A stretch of DNA of 64,000 nt, from positions 1 through 64,000 of the forward strand of contig NZ_JOGR01000005.1 of the NCBI RefSeq assembly GCF_000719515.1. Direction: 5' to 3'. This document shows positions 56,649-64,000 of this stretch, piece by piece. The notes beneath the pieces are model-generated. The model had not been told where the DNA came from, searched no databases, and saw nothing but the letters and a program-made list of their open reading frames with translations. Positions within the stretch are counted from its first letter, which is position 1; every line of letters begins with the position of its first letter. Origin of the DNA: Glycomyces sp. NRRL B-16210 (GTDB lineage: Bacteria; Actinomycetota; Actinomycetes; Mycobacteriales; Micromonosporaceae). Made by a program: the position numbers and the translations under genes.

Positions 56649-57407
56649 ATGCCCGCCCTCGCCAGCAGCCAACTGCCCCGGCGCCGCTACTCCCTCGGCC
56701 TCGGCCTCAGCTGGGAAGTCCTGCGGTACTTCAAGTACTGGATCATCGCGGTCCTGATCCTCTCGTTCCTCGGGCCGCTCGCGCTCTCGCGCTACACCGA
56801 CATCGACCTCTCGGCCTGGTTCTACACCGCGAACGTCGCCAAGTGGTTCTCCGCGTTCGTCGGCGGCGGCTTCGTGTACGTGCTCGTGCCCAGCCTGATC
56901 GCCGCGGGCGTGACCCGCCGCGAACTCGCCGTCTCCTTGGGGGTCTTCGGGACCGTCTGGTCCGCCGGCATCGGCGCCGCCGCCATCGGCGGGCTCCTCA
57001 CCGAGCGCTTCTACTACGGCGCGATGGGCTGGACCCAGGCGGTCGAACTCAACGAAGCGACCGCTCCGATCGGCACCTGGGGCGAGACCCTCGGCTTCGC
57101 GGCGGTCTACCCGCTGCTGTACCTCGCCTACTTCACCGCCGGCACCGTCATCGGCGTCGCCTCCTACCGCTGGGACGGCACCGGCTGGCTGCTGGTCGTC
57201 CCGATCCTGCCGGTGCTGTTCAGCCTCGACAACGCCCTGTACAACACCAAGCCCTTCGGTCCGGGCTGGCTGGGCTTCCTCGGCCGGTTCGTCGACGAGG
57301 CGGGCCGCGGGCTCGTCCTCGCCGCGATCGTCCTGGTGATCGCCGCGCTCGCGGCGAGCGCCTACCGCATCCTCATCGACATTCCGCTGCGCTCCAAGAA
57401 GGCCTGA
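56649..57407 (+). CDS. ABC transporter permease-like membrane protein 1
   Basis: A 252-residue protein with about six hydrophobic segments. It starts with a basic RRRYSLGLGLSWEV motif shared with the next two products. A cytoplasmic-loop motif GVTRRELAVSLGVFG and a later GTWGETLGFAAVY recur in its neighbours. No named family is recognised beyond ABC-2-like permease. It follows the ATPase gene by 2 bp. Confidence 0.75.
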   Translation: MPALASSQLPRRRYSLGLGLSWEVLRYFKYWIIAVLILSFLGPLALSRYTDIDLSAWFYTANVAKWFSAFVGGGFVYVLVPSLIAAGVTRRELAVSLGVFGTVWSAGIGAAAIGGLLTERFYYGAMGWTQAVELNEATAPIGTWGETLGFAAVYPLLYLAYFTAGTVIGVASYRWDGTGWLLVVPILPVLFSLDNALYNTKPFGPGWLGFLGRFVDEAGRGLVLAAIVLVIAALAASAYRILIDIPLRSKKA

Positions 57408-57409
57408 TC

Positions 57410-58087
57410 ATGACCACCGCACTCGCGCGCCGTCGCTACCGCCTCGGCCTCAGCCTCTTCCTCGGGTCCGCCCGCTGGCTCCGCTGGCCGCTGCTGTGCT
57501 GGATCGTCCTCACCCCGATCGCCTCGGCGGTCTTCATCGACGCCGTCGACCAGGGGCTGTGGAGGATCGCCGCCAGCGTGTTCCAGTGGTTCGTCGCCGC
57601 CACGGCGGGGATCTGGCTCGCCTCGAACCTGCCGACCCTCCTCGCCCGCGGCATCACCCGCCGCGAGATCACCGTCGCCTACCTCCTGTTCGGGCTCCTC
57701 GCCTCGATCGCGAGCGTCGCGATCACCATCGGCGGCTTCGCCGCCGAGCACGCCCTGCTCGCCCTGACCAGCGAGCCCCTCGGCACCTGGGGCGAGACCC
57801 TCACCATCGGCCTGCGCTACCTGCTGGTCACCCCGGTCTACTTCTTCGCCGGGGCGTTCATCGGCGCCGCGGCCGCGCGCTTCGGCGACAAGGGCTGGTT
57901 CACCGTGGCCGTCCTCGTCGGTTCCGGCGCCCTCTACGTGGGCCTGCTCGCCCTGGAGTTCGGCGACCTCGACGGCTCCGGCCGCCTCGCGGCCTTCCTC
58001 GCCGGAGGCATCGGCGCCACCGCGGCCCTGTGCGTCGCCACGGCCCTGGCCCTGCGGTCCATCCCCGTCAGAGCGAAGCGGGCATGA
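57410..58087 (+). CDS. ABC transporter permease-like membrane protein 2
   Basis: A 225-residue polytopic protein, paralogous to the preceding one: RRRYRLGLSLFLGS at the start, GITRREITVAYLLFG in the loop, and GTWGETLTIGLRYLL, identical over GTWGETL with permease 1. About six membrane segments. It begins 2 bp after permease 1 ends. Presumably a partner in a heteromeric channel with the neighbouring permeases. Confidence 0.75.
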   Translation: MTTALARRRYRLGLSLFLGSARWLRWPLLCWIVLTPIASAVFIDAVDQGLWRIAASVFQWFVAATAGIWLASNLPTLLARGITRREITVAYLLFGLLASIASVAITIGGFAAEHALLALTSEPLGTWGETLTIGLRYLLVTPVYFFAGAFIGAAAARFGDKGWFTVAVLVGSGALYVGLLALEFGDLDGSGRLAAFLAGGIGATAALCVATALALRSIPVRAKRA

Positions 58088-58088
58088 C

Positions 58089-58796
58089 ATGAACGCCACC
58101 CTCGCCGGACGCAGATACCGGCTCGGCATGCGGCTGTCGGCCGAGGTCGCCACCACCTTCGGCCTGTGGTTCCTGATGTCGCTCGCGGCCGTCCACGCCG
58201 TCATGATCGGACTGCGGGCGCTCACCCCCTTCGACGGGGACTTCAGCTTCTACCTCTTCCCGGCCCTGCCGCTGATCCTCACCGCCGTGTGCTGGGTCCA
58301 CCTCCTGCGGGCCTTCCCGGCCGGCATCGCCGGCGGCATGACCCGCAAGGAGCTCCTGACCGCCTTCGCGGTCTTCGGCGCGCTCGTCACCGCCGGAGGG
58401 TTCGCCCTGTCGCAACTGATCGTGCTCCTCCAGGACCTCCTCGTCCCCGGCGACCTCGGCGACGTGGACGCCTACGGCCTCGCCCCCATCGAGTCCCTGA
58501 CCCGCTCGGCGGTCTTCGTCGCCGCCGGCCTCGCCGCCGGAGCGCTCATGTCCCGCTTCGGCGCGCAGCGACTCGGCGGCGCCCTGGCCGGCGTCGTCGT
58601 CGCCGTCCTCCTGTTGCGCCAGATCCCGCTCGAACTGGCGAAGGCCGGATACGCCGGCGAGCGCACGATCGTCTTCCTGGAGTACCCCTCCAACCCCGAC
58701 CTGCTCGCCCCGCTCGACGCGATCCTCGCCCTCCTGCTCGCACTCGTCGCCTGGGCCGCCCTCGCACGGGCGCCCATGCCGCACAAGAAGGGATGA
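58089..58796 (+). CDS. ABC transporter permease-like membrane protein 3
   Basis: A 235-residue protein with about six membrane segments. It shares GRRYRLGMRLSAEV at the start and GMTRKELLTAFAVFG in the loop with permeases 1 and 2 but lacks the GTWGETL motif. It is the most diverged of the three paralogues. One base separates it from permease 2. Confidence 0.75.
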   Translation: MNATLAGRRYRLGMRLSAEVATTFGLWFLMSLAAVHAVMIGLRALTPFDGDFSFYLFPALPLILTAVCWVHLLRAFPAGIAGGMTRKELLTAFAVFGALVTAGGFALSQLIVLLQDLLVPGDLGDVDAYGLAPIESLTRSAVFVAAGLAAGALMSRFGAQRLGGALAGVVVAVLLLRQIPLELAKAGYAGERTIVFLEYPSNPDLLAPLDAILALLLALVAWAALARAPMPHKKG

Positions 58797-58799
58797 GCC

Positions 58800-59117
58800 A
58801 TGGGCCTCATCGGCGCGCAAGTCCCCTTCCCGGTGCTGGTGCTCGCCGCCTGCATCGCGGCCGGCGTCGTCGCCGGGCTCCTGCTCACCACCGGCCCCGT
58901 CGCCCCGCCCGGCCCGCGCGAGCGCCCCGGGCGGGCCGCGGGGGCACCGGCCCGCACCACACCCCCCGCCGACCCCTCACGCCCTACGCCCGGCGAGTGC
59001 GACACTGGAGAACGGCCAGTACACGCTTCGGAAGGTCAGCACATTGTCGATCCAGCCCATCCGCATCTTCGGCGACCCGGTCCTGCGCACGGCCGCCGAG
59101 GAAGTCGACACCTTTGA
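58800..59117 (+). CDS. Possible small membrane protein between the ABC operon and def
   Basis: The frame opens with an ATG behind AAGGGATGA and codes one clear hydrophobic helix (FPVLVLAACIAAGVVAGLLL, residues 11-30), then a proline/arginine-rich tail. The tail runs 74 bp into def, which argues that its 3' part is not conserved or that the frame is partly spurious. It could be a small accessory subunit of the ABC system. No family is recognised. Confidence 0.35.
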   Translation: MGLIGAQVPFPVLVLAACIAAGVVAGLLLTTGPVAPPGPRERPGRAAGAPARTTPPADPSRPTPGECDTGERPVHASEGQHIVDPAHPHLRRPGPAHGRRGSRHL

Positions 59118-59595
59118 CAAGGAACTGCGGGGCCTCGTGAAGGACCTGCTCGACACCATGCGCGACGAAGGCGGCGCCGGGCTCGCCGCACCCCAGCTGG
59201 GCATCGGCAAACGGGTCTTCTCCTTCGACGTCGACGACGTCATCGGCCACATCGTCAACCCCGTCCTCGAATTCCCCGACGAGGAGGAGCAGGACGGCCC
59301 CGAAGGGTGCCTCTCCCTCCCCGGGCTCTACTTCGACACCATCCGCCGCCAGAACGTCGTCGCCAAGGGCTTCAACGAATACGGCGACCCCCTCCAGATC
59401 GTCGGCACCGGCCTCATGGCCCGCTGCCTCCAGCACGAGACCGACCACCTCGACGGCATCATCTTCATCGACCGCCTCGACGCGGACCGCCGCAAGGCCG
59501 CCTTGACCGAGATCCAGGCCCAGGACTGGTACAACGAAGACGTCAAGGTCAAAGTCACCCCCCACGACGCCAAGGGTGTGTTCTTCAAACGATGA
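59044..59595 (+). CDS. def: Peptide deformylase
   Basis: Def removes the formyl group from nascent proteins. The 183-residue protein has all three metal-site motifs: GAGLAAPQLG, EGCLSLPG and QHETDHLDG (HExxH type). The TTG start, giving MSIQPIRIFGDPVLR, has GGAAGG at the correct distance. The C-terminus is about 15 residues longer than in short deformylases. Its stop overlaps fmt by 4 bp. Confidence 0.96.
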   Translation: MSIQPIRIFGDPVLRTAAEEVDTFDKELRGLVKDLLDTMRDEGGAGLAAPQLGIGKRVFSFDVDDVIGHIVNPVLEFPDEEEQDGPEGCLSLPGLYFDTIRRQNVVAKGFNEYGDPLQIVGTGLMARCLQHETDHLDGIIFIDRLDADRRKAALTEIQAQDWYNEDVKVKVTPHDAKGVFFKR

Positions 59596-60515
59596 GGATC
59601 GTCTTCGCCGGGACCCCGGAGGTCGCACTGCCGACCCTCGAGGCCCTCCACGGCTCCGACCACGAGGTCGTCGCCGTCCTGACCCGACCCGACGCCCGCA
59701 CCGGCCGCGGCCGCAAGGTCTCCCGCTCACCCGTCGCCGCCTGGGCCGACGAGCACGGCGTCGAAGCGCTCACCCCCGCCAGACCGCGCGAACCGGCCTT
59801 CCTCGAACGCCTCCGCGAACTCGACGCCGACCTCGTCCCCGTCGTCGCCTACGGCGCGCTCGTCCCGCCCGCCGCCCTCGCCGTCCCCCGCCTCGGCTGG
59901 ATCAACCTGCACTTCTCCCTCCTGCCCGCCTGGCGCGGCGCCGCCCCCGTCCAGCACGCCGTGCTCGCCGGCGACGCCATGACCGGCGCCTGCGTCTTCC
60001 AACTCGAAGCCGGACTCGACACCGGCCCCGTCTACGGCCGCCTCACCGAGCCCATCGCCCCCACCGACACCTCGGGCGACCTCCTCGGCCGCCTCGCGGT
60101 CGCCGGAGCCCGACTCACCGTCGACGTCGTGAGCGCCCTCGAAGCCGGCGCGCTCGTGCCCGAACCGCAGCCCGAGGACGGCGTCACCTACGCCCCCAAG
60201 ATCACCGTCGAGGACGCCCGCGTCCGCTGGGACCACCCCGCCTTCGCCGTCGACCGACGCGTCCGCGCCGTCACCCCCGCCCCCGGCGCCTGGACCGAAT
60301 TCGAAGGCAGGCGCCTGCGCCTGGGCCCGGTCGCGATCGACCCCGAAGGCCCGAGCCTCGCCCCCGGCGAGGTCGCCCTCGCCAAGCGCGCCGTCCACGT
60401 CGGCACCGCCACCGAACCCGTCCGACTCGACCGGGTCCAACCCGCCGGGAAGCAACCCATGGACGCCGCCGCCTGGGGCCGCGGCCTCCAAACCGAGAGC
60501 CCGGTGTTCACATGA
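59592..60515 (+). CDS. fmt: Methionyl-tRNA formyltransferase
   Basis: Fmt formylates initiator Met-tRNA with 10-formyltetrahydrofolate. The 307-residue protein has MRIVFAGTPEVALPTLEAL, the catalytic region INLHFSLLPAWRGAAPVQHA (Asn, His) with the later aspartate in GLDTGPV, and a C-terminal OB-like domain starting DARVRWDHP. Functionally paired with def, whose stop it overlaps, and coupled to rsmB. Confidence 0.96.
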   Translation: MRIVFAGTPEVALPTLEALHGSDHEVVAVLTRPDARTGRGRKVSRSPVAAWADEHGVEALTPARPREPAFLERLRELDADLVPVVAYGALVPPAALAVPRLGWINLHFSLLPAWRGAAPVQHAVLAGDAMTGACVFQLEAGLDTGPVYGRLTEPIAPTDTSGDLLGRLAVAGARLTVDVVSALEAGALVPEPQPEDGVTYAPKITVEDARVRWDHPAFAVDRRVRAVTPAPGAWTEFEGRRLRLGPVAIDPEGPSLAPGEVALAKRAVHVGTATEPVRLDRVQPAGKQPMDAAAWGRGLQTESPVFT

Positions 60516-61885
60516 GCGACCGACGCAAGCGCGCCCGCCGCGAAGAGGCCAACGACCGCCCGAACGTCAACCCGCGCCGCGTCGCCTTCGACGCGATCCG
60601 CGCCGTCACCGCCGACAACGCCTACGCCAACCTCGTCCTGCCCCGGATGCTCGCCGAGACCGACAACACCGGACGCGACGCCGGCCTCGCCACCGAACTC
60701 ACCTACGGCACCCTCCGCAGCCTCGGCACCCTCGAAGCGATCCTCGCCGCCGCCTCCGGACGCGACGTCCGCGCCCTCCAGCAGGACCTCGTCGACGCCC
60801 TCTGCCTCGGCGCCTACCAACTGCTCTACATGCGCATCCCCGCGCACGCGGCCGTCGCCACCACCGTCAGCCTCGTCAAGGCCGCCGTCTCACCGCGCGT
60901 CTCCGGACTCGCCAACGCCGTCCTGCGCAAAGTCGCCGCCAAAGACCTCGACGAGTGGGCCGAGGAACTCGCCACCGGCGACCGCCTCGCCGACCTCTCC
61001 CTGCGCCACGCCCATCCGAAATGGATCACCGCCGAAATCGAGGCCGTCCTCGGCCCCGACGAACTCCCCGCCGCGCTCGCCGCCGACAACGTCGCGCCCC
61101 CGGTCCACCTGTGCGCCAAGCCCGGCCGCATCACCAAAGGCGACCTCTCCCGCGAATCGCGCGGCGGCGTCCACGGGCAGTGGTCGCCCTACGCGGTCTA
61201 CCTCCCCGGCGGCGACCCCGGCCGCCTCAAAGCCGTCGCCACCGGCCTCGCCCACGTCCAGGACGAAGGCAGCCAGCTCGTCGCCCTCGCCCTCGCCGAG
61301 GCCCCGCTCGAAGGCCCCGACCGCGCCTGGATCGACCTGTGCGCCGGACCCGGCGGCAAGACCGGCCTCCTCGGCGCCCTCGCCGCCCAGCGGGAAGCAG
61401 CCCTCGACGCCGTCGAGATCCAGCCGCACCGCGCCGAACTGGTCGCCAAGGCCGCCCGAGGACTGCCCGTCACCGTCCACACCGGCGACGGCCGCACCTT
61501 CGGCGAACCCGGCGCCTTCGACCGCGTCCTGGTCGACGCCCCCTGCTCCGGGCTCGGCGCGCTGCGCCGCCGCCCCGAGGCGCGCTGGCGCAAGCAGCGC
61601 TCCGACATCGACGACCTCGCGGTGCTCCAGCGCGAACTGCTCGCCGCGGGCCTGCGCCTGGCCCGCCCCGGCGGCATCGTCGCGTACGTGACGTGCTCGC
61701 CGGTCATCGCCGAGACCGAAGAGGTCGTCGCCGCGGTCCTCAAGGCCGGGGGAGCGGAGCCGGTCCGCTCCGAATGGCTCGCCTCCCGCGTGCCCGACTC
61801 CGCGCGCGGCGAAGCCTCGCAACTGTGGCCCCACCGCCACGGCACCGACGCGATGTTCCTGGCACTACTGCGCAAAACCGGGTAA
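60512..61885 (+). CDS. rsmB: 16S rRNA (cytosine-967-C5)-methyltransferase RsmB
   Basis: RsmB (Fmu/Sun) methylates C967 of 16S rRNA. The 457-residue protein has a NusB-like N-terminal RNA-binding domain (about 20-160, NPRRVAFDAIRAVTADNAYAN), the SAM-binding DLCAGPGGKTGLL, and the two conserved cysteines: DAPCSGLGALRRRPEARW and VTCSPVIAETEEV. A basic N-terminal tail (SDRRKRARREE) is species-specific. The gene overlaps fmt by 4 bp. Confidence 0.95.
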   Translation: MSDRRKRARREEANDRPNVNPRRVAFDAIRAVTADNAYANLVLPRMLAETDNTGRDAGLATELTYGTLRSLGTLEAILAAASGRDVRALQQDLVDALCLGAYQLLYMRIPAHAAVATTVSLVKAAVSPRVSGLANAVLRKVAAKDLDEWAEELATGDRLADLSLRHAHPKWITAEIEAVLGPDELPAALAADNVAPPVHLCAKPGRITKGDLSRESRGGVHGQWSPYAVYLPGGDPGRLKAVATGLAHVQDEGSQLVALALAEAPLEGPDRAWIDLCAGPGGKTGLLGALAAQREAALDAVEIQPHRAELVAKAARGLPVTVHTGDGRTFGEPGAFDRVLVDAPCSGLGALRRRPEARWRKQRSDIDDLAVLQRELLAAGLRLARPGGIVAYVTCSPVIAETEEVVAAVLKAGGAEPVRSEWLASRVPDSARGEASQLWPHRHGTDAMFLALLRKTG

Positions 61886-61907
61886 ACAGGCGCACAACGG
61901 TCGATAG

Positions 61908-61935
61908 GGCCTCGTCGGGAATATCCGGCGGGGCC
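61908..61935 (+). terminator. Hairpin after rsmB
   Basis: GGCCTCGTCGGGA can pair with TCCGGCGGGGCC, with two G-U pairs, around an ATA loop, 22 bp after the stop. It ends just before the -35 of the cellulase promoter. Confidence 0.5.
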
Positions 61936-61942
61936 TTGCCCC

Positions 61943-61971
61943 TTGCCAGATTGGTAGCGCTACCATACATT
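61943..61971 (+). promoter_or_regulatory. Promoter of the GH6 cellulase gene
   Basis: TTGCCA, a 17-bp spacer and TACATT. The spacer contains the complete 14-bp operator, so repressor and RNA polymerase would compete directly. A TTGACA that overlaps the -10 has no partner downstream. Confidence 0.6.
61952..61965. promoter_or_regulatory. CebR/LacI-type operator of the GH6 cellulase
   Basis: TGGTAGCGCTACCA is a perfect 14-bp palindrome of the CebR type. It matches the GH9 operator at 12 of 14 positions. It is placed between the -35 and -10 hexamers. Confidence 0.85.
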
Positions 61972-62028
61972 GACAAAGGTAAATGTTCTCCGGGTTTCCG
62001 GCATGAAAAGACCCCAAGGAGCACCGAC

Positions 62029-63414
62029 ATGCAACGACGACAACGACTCGCGGCCATCGTCGCGGGCGCGGCGACAGCGGCGGCCACCGCGCTGGGCGCG
62101 GCATTCCTGCTGAGCCCCAACGCGGGCGCGCAGGACGCAGAGGCAGCACAGGCGCAGGCACTGTGGACGAACCCGGACACGCAGGCGGCCCGCTGGGTCT
62201 CCCTGAACTCCGGCGACTCCCGCGCGAGCCTGATCAACGACCGCATCGCGCAGACCCCGGCGGGCAACTGGTTCACCCAGCACAACCCCGCCACGATCCA
62301 GAGCCAGGTCGCGGAGGTGGTCGCGGGCGCGGCCGCCGACGGCGCGGCGCCGGTCATGGTCGTCTACAACATCCCCAACCGCGACTGCGGCGGCCACTCC
62401 GGCGGCGGCGCCCCCGACCACCAGTCCTACCGCCAGTGGGTGGACGCGTTCGCGTCCGGCCTCTCGGGCCCGGCGTACCTCGTGCTGGAGCCGGACACGC
62501 TCCCGCACAACTGCTCCAACGACGCCGAGCGCCAGGAGATCAACCAGTCCCTGACCTACGCGATCCAGGCGTTCAAGGCCGCCTCGCCGCAGGCCCACGT
62601 CTACATCGACATCGGCCACTCGGACTGGCTCGCGCCCTCCGTCGCGGCCCAGCGCCTCCAGGACGCCGGCGTCCAGTACGCCGACGGCTTCGCGCTCAAC
62701 ACCTCGAACTACCGCACCAGCGAGGAGTCCGCCGGCTACGCCCAGGAGATCCAGAACATCATCGGATCCGACAAGGGCGCGGTCATCGACACCAGCCGCA
62801 ACGGCAACGGCCCCTTGGGAGCCGAGTGGTGCGACCCGGCCGGTCGCGCGATCGGCGCCTTCCCGACCACCTCGACCGGCGTCGCGGGCGTCGACGCCTT
62901 CCTGTGGGTCAAGCTCCCCGGTGAGGCCGACGGCTGCGCCGGCAGCGCCGGGCAGTTCGTCGCCGACATCGCCTACGAGCTCGCCAACAACGCCGGTTCC
63001 GACTGGCCCGGCGACGTCGACCCGACCGACGGCCCCACCGAGGAGCCCACGGACGAGCCGACCGACGAGCCCACCGACGACCCGACCGACGAGCCGACGG
63101 ACGACCCCACCACCGGTGGACCGGCCGAAGGGGACTGCACCGCCCGCATCCAGGTCGTCAGCGACTGGGGCACCGGCTGGCAGGGCAACGTCTTCATCAC
63201 CACCGAGCAGGCCGTCAACGGCTGGACCCTCTCGTGGACCTGGCCCGGCTCGCAGTCGATCGAGAGCAGCTGGAACGTCCAGCTCTCCTCGAGCGGCTCG
63301 ACCGTGACCGCCTCCGACGTCGGCTGGAACGGCACCATCGCCGCCGGCCAGACCCAGGAGGTGTTCGGGTTCGTGGCCTCCGGCCCCGCGGCCGACCTCG
63401 AATTCGCGTGCTGA
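62029..63414 (+). CDS. Secreted cellulase, GH6-linker-CBM2
   Basis: The 461-residue exported enzyme hydrolyses cellulose by inversion. After a signal peptide (about 1-34, ending NAGAQ) comes a GH6 domain (about 42-328) with the catalytic acid D119 in YNIPNRDCGGHSGGG, LVLEPDTLPH, the conserved DIGHSDWL, and SRNGNGP and DAFLWVKLPGEADG near the end. A PTDEP-type linker (about 331-361) and a C-terminal CBM2 (about 366-461, between two cysteines) follow. The short barrel suggests an endoglucanase. AAGGAG lies seven bases before the ATG. It is inserted between rsmB and rpe and carries a CebR-type operator. Confidence 0.94.
   Translation: MQRRQRLAAIVAGAATAAATALGAAFLLSPNAGAQDAEAAQAQALWTNPDTQAARWVSLNSGDSRASLINDRIAQTPAGNWFTQHNPATIQSQVAEVVAGAAADGAAPVMVVYNIPNRDCGGHSGGGAPDHQSYRQWVDAFASGLSGPAYLVLEPDTLPHNCSNDAERQEINQSLTYAIQAFKAASPQAHVYIDIGHSDWLAPSVAAQRLQDAGVQYADGFALNTSNYRTSEESAGYAQEIQNIIGSDKGAVIDTSRNGNGPLGAEWCDPAGRAIGAFPTTSTGVAGVDAFLWVKLPGEADGCAGSAGQFVADIAYELANNAGSDWPGDVDPTDGPTEEPTDEPTDEPTDDPTDEPTDDPTTGGPAEGDCTARIQVVSDWGTGWQGNVFITTEQAVNGWTLSWTWPGSQSIESSWNVQLSSSGSTVTASDVGWNGTIAAGQTQEVFGFVASGPAADLEFAC
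63021..63113 (+). repeat. Pro-Thr-Asp/Glu linker repeats in the GH6 cellulase
   Basis: About seven 12-base units encode P-T-D-E-P-T-D-D type repeats, an extended linker between the catalytic and cellulose-binding domains. Such repeats change in length by slippage. Confidence 0.85.
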
Positions 63415-63481
63415 CGGGTCGAAACTCGACCTGAGTCTCACAAGCGTTGAGACGTCCGGCCTGCGTCGCGGTTTCGCGACC

Positions 63482-63487
63482 TACACT
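63482..63487 (+). promoter_or_regulatory. -10 hexamer of rpe
   Basis: TACACT ends exactly six bases before the rpe GTG, and there is no Shine-Dalgarno. Confidence 0.45.
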
Positions 63488-63493
63488 GTCCGT

Positions 63494-64000
63494 GTGGCAC
63501 AGTTCCAAGCGGCGCAGGCCGACACCGTCATCGCCCCGAGTCTGCTGGCGGCCGACTTCGCCCGCCTCGCCGAGGCGGCCGACGCCGTCGAGGGGGCCGT
63601 CGACTGGCTCCACGTCGACGTCATGGACAACCACTTCGTTCCGAACCTGACGCTCGGACCCCCGGTCGTCAAGGCGCTCAAGGCCGCCACTGACATCCCG
63701 CTCGACTGCCACCTCATGATCGAGGACCCCGACCGGTGGGCCGTGGGCTACGCCGAACTCGGCGCCTACAACGTCACCTTCCACGCCGAGGCCGCCGCCG
63801 ACCCCGTCACGCTCGCCAAGCGGTTGCGCGCGGCCGGCTCCAAGGCCGGGCTCGCCATCGACCGCGACACCGCCGTCGAGGACTACCTCGACCTCCTCCC
63901 CGAGTTCGACACCCTCCTGATCATGACGATCAAGGCGGGCTTCGGCGGCCAGTCGTTCCTGCCCGAACTCCTCGACAAGGTCCGCACCGCCCGATCCCAC
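63494..64000 (+). CDS. rpe: Ribulose-phosphate 3-epimerase (3' end beyond the window)
   Basis: Rpe interconverts ribulose-5-phosphate and xylulose-5-phosphate in the pentose phosphate pathway. The 169 residues visible of roughly 220 include IAPSLLAADFARLAEA, the metal and substrate site WLHVDVMDNHFVPNLTLGPPV, LDCHLMIEDPDRW and the aspartate-bearing region that in this copy reads LLIMTIKAGFGGQSF (usually MSVxPGFGGQ). The GTG used gives VAQFQAAQ and is placed for leaderless translation; an overlapping GTG two bases earlier is out of frame. Confidence 0.93.
   Translation, partial: MAQFQAAQADTVIAPSLLAADFARLAEAADAVEGAVDWLHVDVMDNHFVPNLTLGPPVVKALKAATDIPLDCHLMIEDPDRWAVGYAELGAYNVTFHAEAAADPVTLAKRLRAAGSKAGLAIDRDTAVEDYLDLLPEFDTLLIMTIKAGFGGQSFLPELLDKVRTARSH

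Noticed and set aside
61970..61975. TTGACA as -35 of the GH6 gene
   Set aside because: The hexamer 17 bp downstream (GGTTTC) is no -10, whereas TTGCCA-N17-TACATT just upstream is well formed and contains the operator.

Overview
The window is about 70% or more GC, dense with genes, and rich in GTG starts and ATGA stop/start overlaps. It carries bldD, an actinobacterial integration host factor (mihF), murT-gatD, a helicase-dead priA and secreted cellulases. This points to a filamentous, developmentally complex actinomycete living on plant polymers. Glycomycetales or a related order is plausible, but the sequence alone does not fix the genus. No tRNA, rRNA, CRISPR array, insertion sequence or phage gene was seen. 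About 59 protein genes are called; rpe is cut by the right edge.

Layout. 0.4-5.4 kb, minus strand: amino-acid racemase, an NADP-binding oxidoreductase, a 14-TM drug exporter and a GH42 beta-galactosidase behind a ROK/XylR-like operator. 5.4-13.3 kb: murT-gatD (minus) and, diverging from it, the start of the division and cell wall (dcw) cluster, mraZ-rsmH-ftsL-like-ftsI. The cluster stops after ftsI and is followed by a PAC2 gene. A 10-bp-periodic MraZ box array precedes mraZ. 13.3-21.2 kb: typA, a secreted glucosaminidase, uvrA, a lone A24 prepilin peptidase whose 3' end is repeated downstream, and a small secreted two-repeat protein. 21.3-25.1 kb: a four-domain GH9 cellulase and its likely LacI/CebR-type repressor.

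25.4-48.5 kb is a conserved actinobacterial core: aroC-aroKB(fused)-aroQ, efp-nusB, bldD, pyrR-pyrB-pyrC-carA-carB-pyrD-pyrF, mihF, gmk, rpoZ, coaBC and metK. An amidohydrolase/M20 peptidase/YfcC transporter segment (28.65-33.03 kb) splits aroQ from efp. The core resumes with priA, def-fmt-rsmB and rpe. It is interrupted by a polysaccharide-lyase-like lipoprotein, a 51.8-58.8 kb block (small proteins, a NarL-type two-component pair, and a YtrA/GntR-controlled ABC operon with three paralogous permeases) and a GH6 cellulase.

How it works together. The GH9 and GH6 genes lie 38 kb apart but have near-identical 14-bp CebR-like palindromes inside their promoters, and the candidate repressor is next to GH9. 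The pyr operon has a promoter followed by a PyrR-binding loop that abuts the ribosome binding site, which suggests translational feedback by uridine nucleotides. BldD keeps every residue of the c-di-GMP signature. Many genes have a -10-like hexamer six or seven bases before the start codon and no Shine-Dalgarno, so leaderless translation looks common here. The most unusual items are the pyrF in-frame insertion with inverted ends, the decaying tandem copies of the A24 gene end, the three-permease ABC operon, the outlying MraZ-like boxes with a 22-codon ORF, and the two-repeat secreted protein.
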